Positions 20,074 to 25,394 of a stretch of DNA of 25,394 nucleotides are shown here, piece after piece. Each line of letters opens with the position of its first letter. The first letter of the stretch is position 1. The position numbers and the translations under genes were made by a program. Source of the DNA: a virus; the IMG/VR virus record IMGVR_UViG_3300031787_000759, positions 1 to 25,394 of that record. One strand, written 5' to 3'. The notes below the pieces were generated by a model that saw only the letters and a program-made list of their open reading frames with translations, was not told where the DNA came from and did not search any database.

Positions 20074-20912
20074 TGTCTAAGGGCGGTTCACCAATGGGAA
20101 GCGGTGGCTTCGGTGGTCAGCAGGGCGGCTTCGGCGGCGGTTTCGGTGGACCGCAAGGTGGTTTCGGCGGTGGCTTTGGCGGTCAACAGGGCGGCTTCGG
20201 CGGTGGCTTCGGTATGCCCCAGCAACAGCAGGGTTACGGCGGCGGCGGCGGTGGATACCGGCCTTCACGCCAGCGCTTTAACCAGATGCCTCAACAGCAG
20301 ATGGGTTATGGCGGCGGTTTCGGTGGCCAGATGCAAGGGTTCGGTATGCCCCAGCAACAGCAGGGTTTTGGTAACACCTTTGCACGTACGATGCCGCCCC
20401 AGCAGGGTTTTGGTGGTGGCTATGGTATGCCCCAGCGGCCTATGTACGGAGGTGACACTCCAATGGCTCCGCAACAGCGTGACCCAATGCGTCCAATGGT
20501 AAGTCAAATGGCACCGGAACAGACCCAACAATCAGCAACACCTGCACCTAGCACCGATATGAGGGCTATGATGGACCCTTTCCGGCAGCAAGCAAACCAG
20601 ATGATGGCGGCTCAGAACGCTGCTCTCGCGTCTAGGGGTATGCCCACTTCAGATGCCTTAAATGTTGCTCAGCCCCCAAAGCAACAACCGCAGGCACAGA
20701 CGAACCAACCTTCTGCGACCCCCAGCCAGTTATATGATGCGCTTCGGGGTATGGACCCTCGTGCGCTCCAACCAAATGTAAATCGCTTACCAACCCAACC
20801 ACAAACGCCACCCAACCCGTATGCACAACAAGTACGTCAAGAAGACCCACGTATGCAGGCCATGCGGATGATGCAGCAGATGCGCTTTGGCGGTGGAGGA
20901 TACAACTTCTAA
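20073..20912 (+). CDS. Gly/Phe/Gln-rich prion-like low-complexity protein
   Basis: A 279-residue protein beginning MSKGGSPMGSGG, so it also opens with a KGG motif. Residues about 10-65 repeat GGFGGQQ / GGFGGG, followed by MPQQQQGYGGGGGG, a few Arg, MPQQQMGYGGGFGGQ and similar units up to about 130. The rest is Pro/Gln/Met-rich and disordered, ending MMQQMRFGGGGYNF. Such FG/YG/Q-rich sequences in cellular proteins form phase-separated or amyloid-like assemblies. No globular domain is seen. Its place between the cationic cluster and the neck genes suggests a virion or assembly role. Start and stop both overlap their neighbours (TAATG). Confidence 0.8.
   Translation: MSKGGSPMGSGGFGGQQGGFGGGFGGPQGGFGGGFGGQQGGFGGGFGMPQQQQGYGGGGGGYRPSRQRFNQMPQQQMGYGGGFGGQMQGFGMPQQQQGFGNTFARTMPPQQGFGGGYGMPQRPMYGGDTPMAPQQRDPMRPMVSQMAPEQTQQSATPAPSTDMRAMMDPFRQQANQMMAAQNAALASRGMPTSDALNVAQPPKQQPQAQTNQPSATPSQLYDALRGMDPRALQPNVNRLPTQPQTPPNPYAQQVRQEDPRMQAMRMMQQMRFGGGGYNF
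20095..20450 (+). repeat. GGC/TTC tandem repeat DNA within the low-complexity gene
   Basis: Imperfect tandem units of about 27-36 bases with the core GGCGGCTTCGGCGG code the FGG repeats between about 20095 and 20215. A 28-base identical direct repeat starting TTCGGTATGCCCCAGCAACA lies at 20208-20235 and 20340-20367. Such repeats can gain or lose copies by slippage. Confidence 0.7.
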
Positions 20913-21622
20913 TGACCACATCGGGCACTACAGGATTTAACCTTAACCTTAACGAACTCGTTGAGGAAGCGTTCGAGCGTTGCGGTGCCGAGCTTCGGAC
21001 GGGTTATGACCTGCGTACGGCGCGGCGTAGCCTCAACCTGCTTACCATTGAGTGGGCAAACCGGGGTATTAACCTGTGGACCATTGAGCAAGGCTCGATC
21101 CCCATGGTGCAGGGTCAAATTGTCTACGACCTCCCTGTTGATACCATCGACTTGCTTGACCATGTGATCCGCACGCAGACTGGCCAAGGCCAGACGGATA
21201 TCAACATTACCCGTATCAGCATCGACACATACTCGACGATCCCGAACAAGAACGCTCAAGGGCGTCCCATCCAAGTGTGGATCAACCGTCAGTCAGGCGC
21301 GACCGAACCCAGCACCGGGGTGGCGTATCCGAATATCAACGTATGGCCTGCCCCAGAGCAGTCCAACTATTACACCTTCGTCTACTGGCGGCTTCGCCGT
21401 ATTCAGGACGCTGGCAACGGTATCACGACGCAGGACATCCCGTTCCGCTTCTTGCCGTGTATGGTAGCAGGTCTAGCGTACCATCTGTCGAAGAAAATCC
21501 CCGGCGCGCTTGAGCGCAGCCAGATGCTCAAGATGGAATACGAAGAGTTGTGGCAGCAAGCTGCTGACGAGGACCGCGAGAAGGCGTCGTTGCGTATCGC
21601 ACCGCGTCAGATGTTCTATTAA
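20912..21622 (+). CDS. Head-to-tail adaptor/tail tubular-like protein
   Basis: A 236-residue protein. The N-terminus LNELVEEAFERCGAELRTGY is followed by DLRTARRSLNLLTIEWANRG, and the C-terminus has FLPCMVAGLAYHLSKKIPGA then LKMEYEELWQQAADEDREKA. Helical bundle ends with a beta middle (YDLPVDTIDLLDHVIRTQTG) are the layout of connector proteins such as T7 gp11 and P22 gp4, which join portal to tail. The similarity is in layout and order of elements, not in a diagnostic motif. It overlaps the previous stop (TAATG). Confidence 0.75.
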   Translation: MTTSGTTGFNLNLNELVEEAFERCGAELRTGYDLRTARRSLNLLTIEWANRGINLWTIEQGSIPMVQGQIVYDLPVDTIDLLDHVIRTQTGQGQTDINITRISIDTYSTIPNKNAQGRPIQVWINRQSGATEPSTGVAYPNINVWPAPEQSNYYTFVYWRLRRIQDAGNGITTQDIPFRFLPCMVAGLAYHLSKKIPGALERSQMLKMEYEELWQQAADEDREKASLRIAPRQMFY

Positions 21623-21631
21623 GGAGATAGC

Positions 21632-22072
21632 ATGCCAAATAGGTTTGCCTCCGGTAAATGGGCTATTTCGCAGTGTGACCGCTGCGGATTCCGCTATAAG
21701 CTGAAGCAGCTTCGGCGTCTCGTCATCAAGACGAAGAACGTCAATATCCTCGTATGCCCGTCCTGCTGGGAACCAGATCAGCCACAGCTTCAGTTGGGGA
21801 TGTACCCAGTTGATGATCCTCAGGCGCTGCGTAACCCGCGTCCGGATACGACATATTATCAAGGCGGCTTGACTGGTCTCCAAGAAGAAACACAGGGCGA
21901 AGTGCCCAGCGAGAACGTGCTGGCGTTCGGTACACCGTCAGGTGGTAGCCGTGTAATCCAGTGGGGGTGGAACCCTGTTGGCCTGAATGATCCTTTGGGT
22001 TTGTCCGGCCTTGTAAATGTGCTAATAGCACATGGTGACGTAGGCACCGTAACTGTTCAGACGGAGAATTAA
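21632..22072 (+). CDS. Zinc-ribbon virion-module protein
   Basis: A 146-residue protein with a four-cysteine zinc ribbon at the N-terminus: C15-D-R-C18 and C42-P-S-C45, strands RYKLKQLRRL and NILV between. The rest is a beta-rich domain (FGTPSGGSRVIQWGWNPVGL, VLIAHGDVGTVTVQTEN). Its position between two adaptor-like genes suggests a neck or tail component, where zinc-holding knobs are known in other phages. AAGGAGATAGC precedes the start. The function is inferred from position only. Confidence 0.8.
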   Translation: MPNRFASGKWAISQCDRCGFRYKLKQLRRLVIKTKNVNILVCPSCWEPDQPQLQLGMYPVDDPQALRNPRPDTTYYQGGLTGLQEETQGEVPSENVLAFGTPSGGSRVIQWGWNPVGLNDPLGLSGLVNVLIAHGDVGTVTVQTEN

Positions 22073-22073
22073 A

Positions 22074-22199
22074 ATGGCTAAAGGTGGCAAGACGAATAAG
22101 CAGATGTTGAATATGGGCCGTAATCTGGCGAAGATTGCGAACCAGAAGAGCGGCAGCAAGCCGAAGAAGGACATGGGAAAGGTCAATAAAAATGGCTGA
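22074..22199 (+). CDS. Tiny basic AKGG peptide
   Basis: A 41-residue peptide, MAKGGKTNKQMLNMGRNLAK then IANQKSGSKPKKDMGKVNKN and G. It starts with the same MAKGG that is internal or near-terminal in the larger proteins of the cluster, and the DNA ATGGCTAAAGGTGGCAA is identical to an internal stretch of the 18141 gene at 19176-19192. CGGAGAATTAAA supplies the ribosome site, and its end overlaps the next start by eight bases. About 30 percent Lys/Arg with almost no acid. Likely the smallest member of the motif family. Confidence 0.7.
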   Translation: MAKGGKTNKQMLNMGRNLAKIANQKSGSKPKKDMGKVNKNG

Positions 22200-22341
22200 T
22201 TATAAACAACCTAAGGTCTACACACAGGCCGACCTCGGCAACAACGGCTATCCTAACAAGATTGCCAATACCCAGACGCAGAAGACCCGTGGTACGGGCG
22301 CGGCGACCAAGGGTACTGGGCACAGCAAGAAGATGGGCTAA
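22192..22341 (+). CDS. Small basic protein with RGTGAATKG tail
   Basis: A 49-residue protein, MADYKQPKVYTQADLGNNGY then PNKIANTQTQKTRGTGAATK and GTGHSKKMG. The tail RGxGAATKG is a short motif I recall in other aquatic phage virion-module proteins and resembles CRGMGA in the 19388 gene. AAAGGTCAATAAAA precedes the ATG at 22192; a longer frame from 22135 lacks a ribosome site and crosses the previous gene. The stop shares a base with the next start. Confidence 0.72.
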   Translation: MADYKQPKVYTQADLGNNGYPNKIANTQTQKTRGTGAATKGTGHSKKMG

Positions 22342-23021
22342 TGAACTACGCTACTCTGTTCGAGACGATTAAGGGTTACGTCGAAAACGACTTCCCCAAC
22401 ACCTCATGGACCGGCTCTGACGGCTCCAGCACGGTTACGTTGACATCCACCGAACAGATTAACACGTTCATCCAAGAGGCTGAGCAGCGTATTTTCAATA
22501 CCGTCCAGTTGCTGGACCTCCGCAAAAACGTGACGGGTAACTGCACGTTGGGGAATAAATACCTGTCTGTACCTTCCGATTGGCTGGCTAACTTCTCAAT
22601 CGCCGTGATCGACGGGGATGGGAACTACGAATATCTGTTGAACAAAGATGTGAACTTCATCCGGCAGGCGTATCCCAACCCCAGCGATCAGGGTCTCCCA
22701 TATTGCTACGCCTATTTCGACGAGAACTCGTATATTCTTGGGCCTACACCCGATCAGAATTACAGCGTAGAGCTTCACTATTTCTACTACCCGCCTTCGA
22801 TTGTGACTGCGGGGACGTCGTGGTTGGGCGATAACTTCGATAGCGTTTTGCTTTACGGCTCCTTGCTGGAAGCCTATACCTTTATGAAGGGCGAACAGGA
22901 CATCATCGCGGGCTACCAGAAACGGTATGACGAAGCGATGGCGATACTTAAACAGCTTGGCGAAGGTAAAAACCGTCAGGACATGTATCGTTCTGGCCAA
23001 GTTCGATATCCGGTGAGGTAG
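22341..23021 (+). CDS. Second adaptor/connector-like protein
   Basis: A 226-residue protein. It begins MNYATLFETIKGYVENDFPN and has QINTFIQEAEQRIFNTVQLL, a beta region NKYLSVPSDWLANFSIAVID with YELHYFY-type strands (SVELHYFYYPPSIVTAGTSW), and ends LLYGSLLEAYTFMKGEQDII with an amphipathic YQKRYDEAMAILKQLGEGKN. This order (helix pair, beta insert, YGSLLEAY helix) is typical of phage structural adaptor proteins I know from neck modules. It would bind portal or adaptor ring. One-base overlap with the previous gene. Confidence 0.78.
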   Translation: MNYATLFETIKGYVENDFPNTSWTGSDGSSTVTLTSTEQINTFIQEAEQRIFNTVQLLDLRKNVTGNCTLGNKYLSVPSDWLANFSIAVIDGDGNYEYLLNKDVNFIRQAYPNPSDQGLPYCYAYFDENSYILGPTPDQNYSVELHYFYYPPSIVTAGTSWLGDNFDSVLLYGSLLEAYTFMKGEQDIIAGYQKRYDEAMAILKQLGEGKNRQDMYRSGQVRYPVR

Positions 23022-23022
23022 T

Positions 23023-23304
23023 ATGTTTAACGGTTTAAACGATGTCGGAAACGTGATGGTCATGACGACCGAAGGACGTGGCTTCACGCCTGAGGAAACT
23101 GCTGAGCGCGCTCTCGATAAAATCATCTACGTGGGTAGTCAGGCACACCCTGCTATTCGCGATCAGGCCGAAGCCTTTAAGGACAGCATCCGTCAGGTGC
23201 TCGTCCACTACATGCACGAGGCAGTGCGGTCTCATAACGTAACTCTGGTAAATAAATTCAAACAGGCGGGTCACCCAGAGTTGATCCCGATCCTCGACGC
23301 ATAA
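23023..23304 (+). CDS. Conserved phage protein of unknown function
   Basis: A 93-residue protein starting MFNGLNDVGNVMVMTTEGRG. The centre FTPEETAERALDKIIYVGSQ and HPAIRDQAEAFKDSIRQVLV are helical; it ends in HPELIPILDA. I recall similar sequences between adaptor and fibre genes of aquatic phages, without a known role. GAGGTAGT precedes the ATG. Confidence 0.8.
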   Translation: MFNGLNDVGNVMVMTTEGRGFTPEETAERALDKIIYVGSQAHPAIRDQAEAFKDSIRQVLVHYMHEAVRSHNVTLVNKFKQAGHPELIPILDA

Positions 23305-23316
23305 GGAGGCCATAAC

Positions 23317-23796
23317 GTGGCAATTACACAAGCAATGACTACGTCGTTTAAGGCCGAGCTTATGCTGGCTGTACACGATTTCCGGGCTACTGGTGGTGAC
23401 ACTTTCAAGCTCGCTCTTTACACTTCGTCCGCTTCGTTGGATGCGAACACCACGGCGTATACATCCAGCCAAGAAGTTTCGGCTTCGGGCACCAACTACA
23501 CAACTGGTGGTGGTACGCTGACCAACCTTGGTGTTGTGACGTCGAACAACTCAGCTTCAACGGGCACGGGCTTCACGGACTTTTCCGACCTGACCTTCGC
23601 TAACGCGACGATCACGGCTCGCGGTGCGTTGATCTATAACAGCACGCCTTCGGCTAACTCGAACGCGAACACCACGCTGACGAACGCTGCTGTGGCTGTG
23701 CTGGATTTTGGCTCGGACAAGACCTCGACAGACGGTGATTTTACCATTATTTTCCCAACGGCAACCAATACCACCGCTATCATCCGTATTGCGTAA
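23317..23796 (+). CDS. Beta-rich virion (tail/fibre-associated) protein, GTG start
   Basis: A 159-residue Thr/Ser/Asn-rich protein. It starts with GTG after AAGGAGGCCATAAC. The motif TFKLALYTSSASLDANTTAY, then TNYTTGGGTLTNLGVVT and ATITARGALIYNSTPSANSN is found in many phage and prophage structural proteins upstream of fibres. It may be a tail-tip or fibre-base protein; no catalytic motif is seen. The neighbour downstream is the fibre, nine bases away. Confidence 0.78.
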   Translation: MAITQAMTTSFKAELMLAVHDFRATGGDTFKLALYTSSASLDANTTAYTSSQEVSASGTNYTTGGGTLTNLGVVTSNNSASTGTGFTDFSDLTFANATITARGALIYNSTPSANSNANTTLTNAAVAVLDFGSDKTSTDGDFTIIFPTATNTTAIIRIA

Positions 23797-23805
23797 GGAA
23801 AACTA

Positions 23806-25394
23806 ATGGCTTTCGTCCTCGCTGATCGCGTTAGGGATACCACTACTACAACTGGTACAGGTACGGTAACGCTCAGCGGGACCGCACCAACAGGGTACCA
23901 GACCTTTGGTGATGGTATCGGTAACGGCAACAATACCTATTACACGATCAACGCGGACTCTCAGTGGGAAGTTGGCATCGGTACCTACACGGCTTCCGGT
24001 ACGACCCTATCACGTAACACGGTGTTGGCATCAAGCAATGGCGGTGCGCTTGTAGACTTTGCCTTAGGTATTAAAGACGTCTTCGTTACCTATCCAGCCG
24101 AGAAGGCGGTTACGGATGTTTACGGTACGGCGCTAGCTGCAACCACTACGGCTAATATCGCGGGCGGCGCTGCGGGTTCCATTCCTTACCAGACTGCGGC
24201 TAACACCACATCGCTGCTTGCAGCGGGCACAGGCGTCCTGATTGGTGGTGCAACTCCATCATATACGATGTCTCCGTCGCTGACGCAGGTTACTGTTGCT
24301 GGCAACCCATCTACGGACCTTCAAGTTGCCACCAAGCAGTATGTGGACACTCAAGTGTCCGCTGGCATCCACTACCACGCACCGGTAATGGTTGAAAGTC
24401 CAACCAATCTGAACGCGACGTACAACAATGGCACCGCTGGGGTTGGCGCTACACTGACAAATGCTGGAACGCAGGTTGAGTTGATTATTGACGGTATTTT
24501 CACGTCGCCGGGTGACCGCGTCTTGGTTTACCAACAGACCAACCCAATACAAAACGGTATCTATGTTGTTACAACGGTAGGTACAGTTTCTACAAACTGG
24601 GTGCTGACGCGTGCCAGCGACGCAGACACTTACATCAACGCTAGCGCAAACGGTCTGAGCGAAGGTTCAACCGTATTTGTCCAACTAGGCGCAACCGGCG
24701 CAGGCGAGACCTATACCTGCAACACGTCGGGTGTAATTACCTTTGGTACGACAGCAATTACGTTTGCTCAGATTTCATCGGCGCAGATTTATTCGGCTGG
24801 CACTGGCCTCACGCTAACCGGGACGACATTCAGCCTTACCGCACCTGTTGCGACCTCGTTGGGCGGCACGGGTCTCACCACATTTACCTCTGGCGGCGCA
24901 GTCTACGCGACGTCTGCAAGTGTGCTGGCCACAGGCACGCTACCTGCAACGGCAGGTGGTACAGGACAAAGCAGCTACACAACTGGTGACTTGGTCTACG
25001 CGACCTCAGGTACGGCGCTTGGTGCGCTGGCTGACGTAGCCACTGGTAATGCGCTCATCTCAGGCGGTGTTGGTAGTGCTCCTTCATACGGTAAGATTGG
25101 CCTTACGACGCATATCAGCGGCACACTGGCTGTCGGTAATGGTGGTACAGGCGCAACCTCGCTGACGGGTTATCTCGTTGGTAATGGCACCTCTGCATTT
25201 ACGACAACAGCCACTATTCCAACCAGCGATCTGTCGGGCACAATCAGCCTCACCACGCAGGTCAGCGGCACCCTTGGTGCAGGTAATGGCGGTACTGGGA
25301 TCAGCAGCTACACCGTTGGCGACATCCTCTACGCCTCTGGGACCACGGCACTAAGCAAACTGCCTGATGTGGCCACAGGCAACGCGCTCCTCTC
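23806..25394 (+). CDS. Tail fibre protein, C-terminus beyond the window
   Basis: At least 529 residues, open to the right edge. The start MAFVLADRVRDTTTTTGTGT is followed by an attachment-type domain with WEVGIGTYTASGTTLSRNTV, a pattern common at fibre N-termini. DLQVATKQYVDTQVSAGIHY with PGDRVLVYQQTNPIQNGIYV is a domain shared by many phage fibres. From about residue 345 it becomes a repeat stem of GGTG units (AGGTGQSSYTTGDLVYA, GNGGTGISSYTVGDILYA). It would bind the host surface. AAGGAAAACTA precedes the ATG. No chaperone gene is visible because the window ends. Confidence 0.85.
   Translation, partial: MAFVLADRVRDTTTTTGTGTVTLSGTAPTGYQTFGDGIGNGNNTYYTINADSQWEVGIGTYTASGTTLSRNTVLASSNGGALVDFALGIKDVFVTYPAEKAVTDVYGTALAATTTANIAGGAAGSIPYQTAANTTSLLAAGTGVLIGGATPSYTMSPSLTQVTVAGNPSTDLQVATKQYVDTQVSAGIHYHAPVMVESPTNLNATYNNGTAGVGATLTNAGTQVELIIDGIFTSPGDRVLVYQQTNPIQNGIYVVTTVGTVSTNWVLTRASDADTYINASANGLSEGSTVFVQLGATGAGETYTCNTSGVITFGTTAITFAQISSAQIYSAGTGLTLTGTTFSLTAPVATSLGGTGLTTFTSGGAVYATSASVLATGTLPATAGGTGQSSYTTGDLVYATSGTALGALADVATGNALISGGVGSAPSYGKIGLTTHISGTLAVGNGGTGATSLTGYLVGNGTSAFTTTATIPTSDLSGTISLTTQVSGTLGAGNGGTGISSYTVGDILYASGTTALSKLPDVATGNALL
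24840..25394 (+). repeat. GGTG stem repeats in the tail fibre gene
   Basis: Four GGTG-centred units (near 24860, 24956, 25140 and 25290) are followed by related DNA such as GTCTACGCGACSTC and GCCACWGGYAAYGCGCTC, the latter twice (near 25038 and 25372). Unit lengths vary, which is usual for fibre stems where repeat number changes between strains. Confidence 0.7.

Overview
The window is a piece of a tailed double-stranded DNA phage (Caudoviricetes) genome. It carries a packaging and head module (small and large terminase, portal, scaffold, HK97-type major capsid protein), neck/adaptor genes and a tail fibre. No tape-measure, sheath or tail-tube gene is visible in the 25 kb, and two candidate short-tail adaptor genes lie close to the fibre, so a short-tailed, podovirus-like phage is the best guess; genes beyond the right edge could change that. 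Clear GGAG/AGGAG ribosome binding sites and sigma70-type promoters (TTGACA / TATAAC) point to a Gram-negative bacterial host. I cannot name the host. No integrase, tRNA, CRISPR array or insertion sequence was seen.

Layout. (1) Positions 1-4191, minus strand: a tightly packed run of 18 small, mostly acidic genes with 4-11 bp overlaps, of the kind found in early/accessory phage regions. The leftmost is a truncated VRR-NUC-type nuclease, and two others (2833-3144 and 3388-3651) are paralogues. (2) Positions 4192-4796: about 600 bp of gene-free, A/T-rich DNA with an array of ATTACAAA repeats (candidate replication origin or regulator array) and a series of perfect hairpins. (3) Positions 4797-6145, minus strand: a three-gene operon led by an ArdC-like antirestriction metalloprotease, with a GC-rich hairpin directly after each gene. 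(4) Positions 6146-6622: the divergent control region, with a strong minus-strand promoter and a series of C-tracts just before the terminase genes. (5) Positions 6623-15155, plus strand: terS, terL, an unknown gene, portal, an unknown gene, a GroES-like co-chaperonin, scaffold, two head-associated genes and the major capsid protein, closed by a strong intrinsic terminator. (6) Positions 15305-25394, plus strand: beta-rich virion proteins, a GT-A glycosyltransferase, a run of very basic glycine/lysine-rich proteins sharing short motifs ([M/Y]AKGG and DG(C/I)AxxGKT(K/R)G), a Gly/Phe/Gln-rich low-complexity protein, two adaptor-like proteins, a zinc-ribbon protein, and a repeat-rich tail fibre that runs off the window.

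How the parts work together. The minus-strand genes look like early functions. ArdC probably protects incoming DNA, and several promoters share a TAGGGGTTGACAATGTC core that could be co-regulated. The plus strand builds the particle: terminase and portal package DNA into a shell made from the capsid protein on the scaffold, with the GroES-like protein probably helping the host chaperonin fold a virion protein. The least explained part, and the best candidate for an undescribed system, is 16784-22341: co-translated cationic proteins tied together by shared short motifs, next to a prion-like low-complexity protein. They may be internal, DNA-condensing or ejected virion proteins; that role is inference.
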